Assembly: GCF_002288925.2 (NCBI RefSeq)
Contig: NW_022098049.1
Coordinates: 1,949,227-2,013,226, forward strand
Direction of reading: 5' to 3'
DNA: 64,000 nt
Source of the DNA: Delphinapterus leucas
Taxonomy: Eukaryota > Chordata > Mammalia > Artiodactyla > Monodontidae
Position numbers and translations under genes: made by a program. Positions 37,256-49,400 of the stretch are shown here, one piece after another; position 1 is the stretch's first letter; each line of letters opens with the position of its first letter. Under the pieces are notes generated by a model, which saw only the letters and a list, made by a program, of their open reading frames with translations, was not told the DNA's origin and made no database searches.

Positions 37256-37453
37256 CTAAACCAACATCTGTATCTCTGTATGGAACTGATTTTCAAAGGG
37301 ACAGAAGTGGTCTTTGATCTTTCTGAACCACTTGTCTTCAAATTCTTTCGAAGACGCAATCACCAAGGCAGTCAGGGCTGCAGGGCCAACACACTTCACC
37401 TCTGTGTGAACCTCATCTCTTATTTTTTCTGGGACGATATCTTCACCCATAAC
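37256..37453 (-). CDS. C8orf76: C8orf76 exon 6 (residues 317-381 and stop)
   Basis: The acceptor is 'cctcctactgcag'. It encodes [20 protein letters not shown] to [13 protein letters not shown] and the stop at 37258-37256. The conserved [17 protein letters not shown] block is intact. Confidence 0.95.
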   Translation of the reverse strand, partial: VMGEDIVPEKIRDEVHTEVKCVGPAALTALVIASSKEFEDKWFRKIKDHFCPFENQFHTEIQMLV

Positions 37454-40400
37454 CTGCAGTAGGAGGGGAAAAAAAAACCAACCCTGTCCCAATAACAGGG
37501 GAAGCAGACACGGAATGACGGGATGAAGACCACGCTATTTATCAAGTGTAAATGATTTCGTACAGAAGGATTTCTTTAGCAGCCAGGTGACAACTCTAGC
37601 AATTCAACATATCGAAAGGATGTTCATTCAGAAGCAGTGATCCAAGACCACATTTGTAAAACATCCCCTACTTCCAGTCTCATCTTCCCCTGAGCAAACA
37701 AATCACCAAAGCACTAGCATGGCAGCAGTACCATTCAGGCTACAGGGAGCGAGAGTTAACCTTCTTATGTCATATGGAGCATCTGCAGCTGACAAGAAAT
37801 GCACCACCAGTGATCCTCCCTCCTTGTAAACGACAGAAAAGCAGCGCTTGCACAGAATGTAACTGCTGCTGTGTAGAGAGCACAGATCCCTTCTCTTAGA
37901 AGTTCTCCAAAGAAGTCAAAGGCAGCAAACACTCAGCAGCAAGTAGCTGAGTCCACACTTCCCTGATCCAGAGAGACTCCATCCCTCCAGAAAGGTTACC
38001 ACAGCAACCTCAGGGACTTAAGAGCATGCCCCGCACTCTAAAGGCACAATACTGCTCCCTACTGGTCAGATCCAGGTCCAGGTTCTGCGTTAGCTTCTCT
38101 TTGACAAGACACCCACGAAGTTAAGTTTGTAAGAAGCTTGCATCTGAACTCGCTAAGTGATCAGCCCACTTTTGGTAAGGACAGTGAACTAAAATTAAGT
38201 CCCAAAACATTGCCCACGATTCGGCATGAAAAGTTAAGGGGCCATTTGGCAGGGATATTGTACAGGGAATCTGTCACTTGGATTTGGACTAGATGGTCCC
38301 TAGGTTTCCTACAAACCCTGAGGTCCTATGTGTCCATGAATACTCAAATTATAATGGATTAGAAACCCACTCAAAGAACAGGTTCCACTGGCTTTAAATC
38401 TTCAAAGACTACTTATTGTTTGAGGCTAGAGCTGACAGGATGAACAGCAAGCAACTGTCAGGATTTATTAAGGCATGTTATTTTCATCAATTCAAAGGCA
38501 ATTTTTGGTTTTGTATTTTAACATTTCTGAAATCAAGATGTATCTTATACCCACTGGTGTATCACAGTGTAAAGAGCATCTTGTTTTTCTTTTAGTGGCA
38601 CATCAAATAATTATGTCTCTTGATGACTGATGACTGCTTGGACTCAATGAAATACAGTATTTTAAAATCTGGGGTATAACACCAAAAGTGTTTTTTTTTT
38701 AATTAAAAAAAAAAAGAGGGGCTTCCCTGGTGGTGCAGTGGTCGAGAGTCTGCCTGCCAATGCAAGGGACATGGGTTCGTGCCCTGTTCCGGGAGGATCC
38801 CGCATGCCGCGGAGCGGCTAGGCCCGTGAGCCATGGCCACTGAGCCTGTGCGTCCAGAGCCTGTGCTCCTCAACAGGAGAGGCCACAACAGTGAGAGGCC
38901 CACGTACCGCAAAAAAAAAAAAAAAGAGAGAATTGAGTAATAGTAATACTCAAACAATGCAATATTCCAAAAAGCAGGCTTGGCAGGTATATCATTCACA
39001 GGTGTCAAAAAATCTGCAGAAGTCTTTGGCCAAATAAAAATTTAAACTTCTATATATCAAAAGTATCATAAACTTCAGAAAATACTGAAATACTGTATTT
39101 ATAAATACAGTATTTATATAAACAACATATAAAAGGTTAGTAAGCCTAGTGTAGAGAGAGCTCTTAAAATTAATAAGAAAAGCAGAAACATATAAATAAC
39201 GAAGAAAAAGCATGACTAGGTATTTCACAAAATATAAATGGCCAATGAATGTGTGAAAAAATTGTTCATTTTATTAGTAATCAAATAAACAGTAATATTA
39301 AAAAGCACTATTTTTACCAATGAAAGTACAGATTTTAAAAAGTAATAATATTAAGTTGTTCAATATAAAATTCTGGTTTTATGGTCAAAATGATTGAATA
39401 TTGACAATTTCACATGGTTCAACCTAATACCTAGGTTTGGAGAAGGAAAATCAGTATTCTCATATGCTGCTGGAGGGTATATAAACAGAACCAACCTTTC
39501 TTCTCTCTCTTTTTTCTTTTTTTGGCCACACCGCGTGACTTACAGGATCTTAGTTCCCCAACCAGGGACAAACCCGAGCCCTCAGCAGTGAAAGCACAGA
39601 GTCCTAACCACTGGACTGCCAGGGAATTCCCAGAACCAATCTTTCTCAATGACAATTTGGAAACATGCTTTGAGGCTTTAAAATGTTCATATACTTTAAC
39701 CCAGTGATTCTACTTCCAGTAATCTATTCTAAAACAAACACAAAAACTGATTTTTTTTTTGCAAAGACTTATTAAAGTCGGTACTGAATATTTGTTAAAT
39801 GTCCAACATAGGACTTAAGTAAATAAATGATAGCTCATCAAAAGCTGTAACTGGACTACTATCCAGTCATTAAAAATTATGCACTCAAATAACATTTAAG
39901 GATACAGAGTCATGATCATACCACAATGTAGGTAAAAATATCAGCCTATAAGACAAAATGCAGTTTGGCAGTTCCTCAAAAAGTTAAACACAGAATTACC
40001 AGATGACCCAGCAACTCCATTCTTAGGTAGATGCCCAAAAGAACTGAAATCAGGAACTCAAACAGATACTTGTATGCCAATGTCCATAGTAGTATTATTC
40101 ACGAAAGCCAAAAGGCAGAAAACAATGCAAGTGCCCATCAACAGATGACGAATGGACAAATAGGATGTGGGGTGTGTGTGTGTGTGTGTGCACACACACA
40201 CACACAATGGAATATTATTCAGCCATAAAAAGGAATGAAGTTCTGATACATATGGAAGAACCTTGAAAACATTATGCTAAGTGAAATAAGCCAGACATAA
40301 AAGGACAAATATTGTATGATTCCACTATTTGAAATATCTAGCACAGGCAAACTCATAGACACAAAAAGCAGATTAGAGGTTACCAGAGGTTGGGGTAGGG

Positions 40401-43400
40401 TTAAAGTGTTTCTATTTGGAGTGACGAAAACATTTTGGAAACAGTGCTCGTGGTTGCACAACATCGTGAATGTAACTAACGCCACTGAATTGTACACTCA
40501 ACAGCAATTAAGATGGCAAATTTTATGTTAGATATATTTTTTATCACCAAAAAAAAAGGGGGGGAACGGGAACTGTTATAACATTAAAGAGATGTAAGAG
40601 ACAAAAGAATCAAACACAGTGTGTGGACCTTATATGGACCCTAATTCAAATAAAACAACTATAAAAAGAAAAAAGTATGTAATTAAGAAATATTTAAGGA
40701 TACAGGGTCATGCTCATGTCACAATGTTAAGTAAAAGTAACAGCACAAAATGAAATGCACATTATCATCCCAAAGAGGGCCCAGACATTTCTTTTTTAAA
40801 AAGCTATTTTAAATGCAGGTATTTCCCATGCATTGTCCAGGCAGAGGACTACTATTCCAGTCACACATGGGGAAGAATATGAAGATGTTTAAGACACCTT
40901 GTAAGGATGTCTCACTTATAAGGAACTTAAAATCTAGCTGAAAAGATAAGACATTTTTAAATTTTTTGGGGGCCCCACAGAGCTGTCTATTCCAGCAACC
41001 ACTCTCTGAGTTCAGAGAGAAACTGCCACAGACCAAGTTAAAAAAAAAAACCTGACATCTGAATTTCTCTGCAACCATCAAAGTAGTAACAGGGTGGAGC
41101 AGAAAGAAAATGGACTTGGAGCTGGATGGGTTCCAAACTAGTTCTGCCACTTAAAATCTGACCTTAGGGCAAGTCACAGCCTCTATGAGCCTCACTCCAG
41201 CTCCCCCCATCCCACAGGCTGTTCTGAGGATGAACAGGAGAAAAAACAGACAAAAGAGCTGCCCAAATGTCAAGTCACTCGTTCATTCATTTATTCAGCA
41301 TTCACAAATCACCGGGCATTTCTGATGTTCAAGCAGGCAGGTACTAACAAGCACTGACAAGTAAACGAAACACAGCCCCTGCCTCACAGCACGCTACTGC
41401 TCAGAGGGGATGAAGAGGCCGCTTTCGGGGGTTAAGTGATCAAAAGGCACGTAAAGGAGGGAGACAGGAGTCCTTCAGAAGACGCGATTTGGCCCTGTTT
41501 TTTAAAAAATGGTCTCGGAGCCAGGAAAAATATCTATGATACTTTGTTTCACATAAACCCTAGAGGACACACTCACCTCTGCTATCAACAGCAAAGTGTC
41601 TTCTTTGAAGCTGAACCCTTTCATTTTAGCTTCAATTTCCTGCTGAGTCTTTAAGTTCCTCTCCAAAGCAAACGATGTTTGCTGAGACTGGGCGAGCTGA
41701 AGCAAAAGCCTGAAAAACAGAAAGTCCCAATGTGTAGGCTCACATAAAGGACAGCAGTGAGGACATGTTCATACATAGCACTGGAACTGGGCTGGATGTG
41801 AGTCCAACTCGGCTAAAGAGAAGGTCCTCACCTTCATTTGAATCCTGAAAGCTCCTTACTCTCAACAAATTGCCCAACTTTACACTGGAGAGTTATCTTT
41901 TCTAAAATTCATAGACCAAAACTTCTCAAAGGAATCTTTAGAGAGCAAGCCTCAAAAGACCTTCCTGTAGAAGTCAAGTGATTGAAAAGCACAAACAATG
42001 CAGAGTGAAAAGAACAAACCTCCCCATCAAAGGCTCCTCCCAGAAGTGTCAGGATGTAGCTCTCTGAAGTCGGTGCTCTATGACCCTTCCATCTCCCTGG
42101 GCCTCAAGGACTAACAGGATCTCTAGCACGCTTCCGTTACCCACAGCAGGGCCATCCCCTCCACGGCCCTCGCAGGGCCACTCTGCACCTGGCTCACCCC
42201 GGTCTCCCTGTCACGGTCCTGGCCTGGTCTCCTCTTCTCTCCTCCCACACCTCCTGCTCTTCTCTATTTTCTAAAATGCTGACTGCAGATTTTTCCAATT
42301 CCCCTCAGGCCTCACTGCTACGCGTCCAGAAGCACTCAGCTCTCCTGTTCACTCACTTCCTGCCTTGAGAAACGCCCCCCACGCTACTCTAGGCATTGAG
42401 GGACGTTGGTGAGCAAAACAGACAGGTTTCTGCCTCAAGGAACAGAAGGAGAGCAAAGCACAAGCAAGTAAGATCACCTCAGGCAGTGACGAAGACTATA
42501 AAACAAAAATTCAAGACAGGGTGGACGAAGCGTCCACCTCAGACGGGGCAGTGATGGACGGCTTTTCTGAGCTGCCGCTCAAGCTAAGGCTCAGATGGTG
42601 AGCAGCCAGCCGCAGGCACACGGCGGGAAGAGGGCTTGGCCAGGGGAAGGGGGCCCTGCCAGAAGAACCAGCTTGCCGAGTCTGGAAATCAGGAAGATCT
42701 CTGTGGCCGGAACACAGCCAAGAAGAAAACAAAACTGTAGTGAAAGAGGAGAAAAAGACAGGCAGGGCCAACTCACATAAGCCCCTGCAGGCCACGGAAA
42801 GAAACGTGGAGTTTACATAAGTGCAATGGGAAGCCGCTGGAGTTTTATAAAAGAACATGACCTCACTGCCCTTCACTCTCACTCTTCACATCACCTACCT
42901 GGCCTCTGGAGGCACTTACACGCGTGGCCTCTTTATGTCCTTGCTTTCTCTCTCGCGCTCCTGAAGTTACCTGAAAATACAGCTTACCCTTGCTGCCTCC
43001 ATTTCATGTTCATTCACCCTCAGTCCTCTGCAGTCTGCCTTGTCACCACATCGCTACTGAAAGTGCCTTCTCAAAGGTCTCACAAGACCTCTCGCCTTCA
43101 AAGCTTCTTCTCACTCCATCTGATCGCTGATCTCTCCTGGAGCTCAACCTCTACACTTCCCTTCTTCTGAGCTCAGCTCCCACTTCTAATGGAAAACTCC
43201 AGCTGGATTCCCACCCTCGATCCACTCTGCTCTCCAGCCCTGTCCTGTCTCAGTGGAGGCACCACCATCCACCCTCACCCACAAGGCAGACTCTTCAGGG
43301 TTGTCTGACTCTTCTGTCCTCCCCTCCCCACCTTGGCCTACCCACACATTCAGCTCGTCACCAAGTCCTGTCTGTTCCATCCTCAGTGCCATCCATTTCC

Positions 43401-46400
43401 CCTTTTGATTCTCAGCGCACTGTGCTAGGTCAGGGCCTCGGCACCATCCACTGATTGGTCCACAGCCCCTTCCCTTGTGTCCCTGGATCCAAACTCCTTC
43501 CTCTAATACGTCCTCCTAGCCACCAGATCTCCCTCGAAATCAGAGCTCTTGTCACACCACTTAAACATTTAAATATTCTTCAGACCTTCGGCATAAGGAC
43601 CAAACTCTTTAAGATGACATTTAACACCTTGTGCTAATAAAAACAAAACAGGAGATGTACAACATTTACCAAATGTTTACGCACAATGCATACTACGATA
43701 AGTGCTTCAGATACTTTAAACCTCACAACTCTACAAAGTAGGCATTTCCCCCATTTCTCCATCTGTCAAGATGAGGAAACTGGAGATCGGAGAGCTGAAG
43801 TAATTTGAGCAAGGTCAGACGGTGAGCGAGCAAGCGCAGAAGTCCAGGCTAATTCCCTCAATAACAACGATTTATTAGGTCCCTTAAAATGGGATCTGAC
43901 TCCAAGGTCCTGCCTCCTGCTCATGACGCTGTTCTGGTCTCGGGGTCCACAGCCCACCTCTCGGTCTCCTGCCACCAAAGCTGCTCTCACTGCACCGGAC
44001 CACGTGACACCACCATGCTACACCAGCCCTTCCACTCCTTGGGCCGTGCTTTCTCTCTCGCAAGATATCCTGGCAAGAACACAGGCTCTGGAGTCAAAGA
44101 TCTGGGTCCAGATCCTGGCAGCACTTCACAGCTGCGCCACCTTGGGCATGATTCCAAATCAGCTCCCCAGTCTGTACACTGGGATCCCAACATGTACCCC
44201 AGAGAGTGGTGAGGGTTAAAATGAAATAATGTATACACAGCATCGAGTACATTCATCTACACAACTGACAAATGTTCCCAAGAGCCCCATTCCATCTGTG
44301 GAGGTCCTTCTTCCTGCCACTCTGCACAGCTCCCAGGTACTGGTCCCTGAAGGGTTCTCTGCCACTGACACACTGTTTAGCACCTGTGCTGCCGGTCACC
44401 GACTGCACATATGTTTTCCTCAATACACTGAGTAGTGTAAGGAAAGGGACTCTTTTTTGATGATCTTTATGATCCCAGGCCCCAGCAGGTGCCTGGAACC
44501 CAGATGTCGTTCAATGCACTTCTGAATTAAAGTGATATAGGCAATGCTAAATAAACATCCGCTGAAGGAAGTTTAAAATCTGCCAAACAGATACCGCTTT
44601 TCAGTAAGGCTCACTGTTAACATCAATACTTCTTGAATTCTTCAGAGTTAAAAAAAAATAAAGATAAACAAAACAAAACCCAATGCTATGTTTTTTGGTA
44701 TTATCTGAGACCTAAGAGAGTCTGTTTCTCTCATAAATTACAGAACTGGTCCAGTGTACTTTCCCCTCTCCCTAAACTCTTATACACTATGGATCCAAAA
44801 CCATGGGAGTCCCTGAACCATGGGAATTCCCTGTAGAATGAATTAAACGTTGTTTATTTGTGTTATTAATAATGATTTGAACACACGAGCAGATTTCCTT
44901 CTTCGGTAGCTTTCTGTGGAATGTGAGTGAAAAATTCCTTCTTTAAAATATCGCTTCCCCTGTGTGCAAGCACAGGTCACTATCCATACCTCCCCTCCTG
45001 GGAGCCTGTGCAGCCCGCCACTGCAAGGGTGCCGGGATCCAGGGACAACTTCCCCTGGAGAACACACAGCGCCCTCACGCTGATGCAACGTCATGCTGGC
45101 CTCGGCCGTCCGCTCGCCCTGCAGCCGTACCCCTCCCTCCCCCACGGCCTGAGTAAGCCAGAGCCATCGAATCAGCTGCTCCTTTAACCCCGTCCTGTCT
45201 GAGCGAAGAATAGAAGCCTGAAGGCGACCTACACGCAGAGGTGGGGCCAAACCCAAAGCTGAACCCAGGGAGCTGTGAGAACAAAGAAGAGAAAGGGAAG
45301 TCTCTCCCAGCAGCCTCAGGAGCAGGGGATTAAATCTCCACAATCAACTTGATGTACCCTGCATCTCTGGAATACCTGAATGGACAATGAATCATCCCAA
45401 ATTGAGGAGGTGGACTCTGGGAGCAACGATATATATATATATATATTTTTTTTCCCTTTTTCTCTCTTTGTGAGGGTGTATGTGTATGCTTCTGTGTGTG
45501 ATTTTGTCTGTATAGCTTTGTTTTTACCATTTGTCCTAGGGTTCTGTCCGTTTTTTAATTACTTAAAAAAAATTTTTTTTAATATTTATTTTTTTTTATT
45601 TTAATAACTTTATTTTATTTTATTTTATTTTATCCTCTTCCTTCTTCCTTTCTTTTTTTTCTCCTTTTTTATTCTGAGCCACGTGGATGACAGGCTCTTG
45701 GTGCTCCAGCCAGGTGTCAGGGCTGTGCCTCTGAGGTGGGAGAGCCAAGTTCAGGACACTGGTCCACAAGAGACCTACCAGCTCCACGTAATATCAAACG
45801 GCGGAAATCTCCCAGAGATCTCCATCTCAACGCCAAGACCCAGCTCCACTCAACGACCAGCAAGCTACAGTGCAGGACGCCCTATGCCAAACAACTAGCA
45901 AGACAGGAACACAACCCCACCCATTAGCAGAGAGGCTGCCTAAAATCATAATAAGTCCACAGACACCCCAAAACACACCACCAGACGTGGACCTGCCCAC
46001 CAGAAAGACAAGATCCAGCCTCATCCACCAGAACACAGGCACTAGTCCCCTCCACCAGGAAGACTACACAACCCACTGAACCAACCTTAGCCACTGGGGA
46101 CAGACACCAAAAACAGCGGGAATTACAAACCTGCAGCCTGCAAAAAGGAGACCCCAAACACAGTAACTTAAGCAAAATGAGAAGACAGAAAAACACACAG
46201 CAGATGAAGGAGCAAGATAAAAACCCACCAGACCTAACAAATGAAGAGGAAATAGGCAGTCTACCTGAAAAAGAATTCAGAATAATGATAGTAAAGATGA
46301 TCCAAAATCTTGGAAATAGAATAGACAAAATGCAAGAAACATTTAACAAGGACCTAGAAGAACTAAAGATGAAACAAACAACGATGAACAACACAATAAA

Positions 46401-49400
46401 TGAAATGAAAAAGACTCTAGATGGGATCAATAGCAGAATAACTGAGGCAGAAGAACGGATAAGTGACCTGGAAGATAAAATAGTGGAAATAACTACTGCA
46501 GAGCAGAATAAAGAAAAAAGAATGAAACGAACCGAGGACAGTCTCAGAGACCTCTGGGACAACATTAAACGCACCAACATTCGAATTATAGGGGTTCCAG
46601 AAGAAGAAGAGAAAAAGAAAGGGACTGAGAAAATATTTGAAGAGATTATAGTTGAAAACTTCGCTAATACGGGAAAGGAAATAGTTAATCAAGTCCAGGA
46701 AGCACAGAGAGTCCCATACAGGATAAATCCAAGGAGAAAGACGCCAAGACACATATTAATCCAACTGTCAAAAATTAAATACAAAGAAAACATATTAAAA
46801 GCAGCAAGAGAAAAACAACAAATAACACACAAGGGAATCCCCATAAGATTAACAGCTGATCTTTCAGCAGAAACTCTGCAAGCCAGAAGGGACAGGCAGG
46901 ACATATTTAAAGTGATGAAGGAGAAAAACCTACAACCAAGATTACTCTACCCAGCAAGGATCTCATTCAGATTTGATGGAGAAATTAAAACCTTTACAGA
47001 CAAGCAAAAGCTAAGAGAATTCAGCACCACCAAACCAGCTTTACAACAAACGCTAAAGGAACTTCTCTAGGCAGGAAACACAAGACAAGGAAAAGACCTA
47101 CAATAACAAACCCAAAACAATTAAGAAAATGGTGACAGGATCATACATATCAATAATTACCTTAAATGTAAATGGACTAAATGCTCCCACCAAAAGACAC
47201 AGATGGGCTGAATGGATACAAAAACAAGACCCATATATTTGCTGTCTACAAGAGACCCACTTCAGACCTAGAGACACATACAGACTGAAAGTAAGGGGAT
47301 GGAAAAAGATATTTCATGCAAATGGGAACCAAAAGAAAGCTGGAGTAGCAATTCTCGTATCAGACAAAATAGACTTTAAAATAAAGACTATTAGAAGAGA
47401 CAAAGAAGGACACTACATAACGATCAAGGGATCGATCCAAGAAGAAGATATAACAATTGTAAATATTTATGCACCCAACACAGGAGCACCTCAATACATA
47501 AGGCAAATACTAACAGCCATAAAAGGGGATATCGACAGTAACACATTCATAGTAGGGGAATTTAACACCCCACTTTCACCAATGGACAGATCATCCAAAA
47601 TGAAAATAAATAAGGAAACACAAGCTTTAAATGATACATTAAACAAGATGGACTTAATTGATATTTATAGGACATTCCATCCAAAAAAACAGAATACACA
47701 TTTTTCTCAAGTGCTCATGGAACATTCTCCAGGATAGATCATATCCTGGGTCACAAATCAAGCCTTGGTAAATTTAAGAAAATCGAAATTGTCTCAAGTA
47801 TCTTTTCCAACCACAATGCTATAAGACTAAATATCAATTACAGGAAAAAATCTGTAAAAAATACAAACACATGGAGGCTAAACAATACACTACTAAATAA
47901 CCAAGAGATCACTGATGAAATCAAAGAGGAAGTCAAAAATTACCTAGAAACAAATGACAATGAAAACACGACAACCCAAAACCTACAGGATGCAGCAAAA
48001 GCAGTTCTAAGAGGCAAGTTTATAGCAATACAATCCTACCTCAAGAAACAAGAAACATCTCAAATAAACAACCTAACCTTACACCTAAAGCAATTAGAGA
48101 AAGAAGAACAGAAAAACCACAAAGTTAGCAGAAGGAAAGAAATCATAAAGATCAGATCAGAAATAAATGAAAAAGAAATGAAGGAAACGATAACAAAGAT
48201 CAATAAAACTAAAAGCTGGTTCTTTGAGAAGATAAACAAAGTTGATAAACCATTAGGCAGACTCATCAAGAAAAAAAAGGGACAAGACTCAAATCAATAG
48301 AATTAGAAATGAAAAAGGAGAAGTAACAACTGACACTGCAGAAATACAAAGGATCATGAGAGATCACTACAAGCAACTATATGCCAATAAAATGGAAAAC
48401 CTGGAAGAAATGGACAAATTCTTAGAAATGCACAACATTTTGAGACTGAACCAGGAAGAAATAGAAAATATGAACAGACCAATCACAAGCAATGAAATTG
48501 AAACTGTGATTAAAAATCTTCCAACAAACAAAAGCCCAGGACCAGATGGCTTCACAGGGGAATTCTGTCAAATATGTAGAGAAGAGCTAACACCTATCCT
48601 TCTCAAACTCTTCCAAACTCATTCTACGAGGCCACCATCACCCTGATACCAAAACCAGACAAGGATGTCACAAAGAAAGAAAATTACAGGCCAGTATCAC
48701 TGATGAACATAGATACAAAAATCTTCAACAAAATACTAGCAAACAGAATCCAACAGCACATTAAAAGGCTCTTACACCATGATGAAGTGGGGTTTATCCC
48801 AGGAATGCAAGGATTCTTCAATATACGCAAATCAATCAATGTCATACACCATATTAACAAACTGAAGGAGAAAAACCATATGATCATCTCAACAGATGCA
48901 GCGAAAGCTTTCGACAAAAGTCAACACCCATTTACGATAAAAACCCTCCAGAAAGTAGGCACAGAGGGAACTTTCCTCAACATAATAAAGGCCATATATG
49001 ACAAACCCATAGCCAACATCGTCTTCAATGGTGAAAAACTGAAACCATTTCCACTAAGACCAGGAACAAGACAAGGTTGCCCACTCTCACCACTATTATT
49101 CAACATAGTTTTGGAAGTTTTAGCCACAGCACTCAGAGAAGAAAAAGAAATAAAAGGAATCCAAATTGGAAAAGAAGAAGTAAAGCTGTCACTGTTTGAA
49201 GATGACATGATGCTATACATAGAGAATCCTAAAGATGCTACCAGAAAACTACTAGAGCTAATCAATGAATTTGGTAAAGTAGCAGGATACAAAATTAATG
49301 CACAGAAATCTCTTGCATTCCTATACACTAATGATGAAAAATCTGAAAGTGAAATTAAGAAAACACTCTCATTTACCACTGCAACAAAAAGAATAAAATA

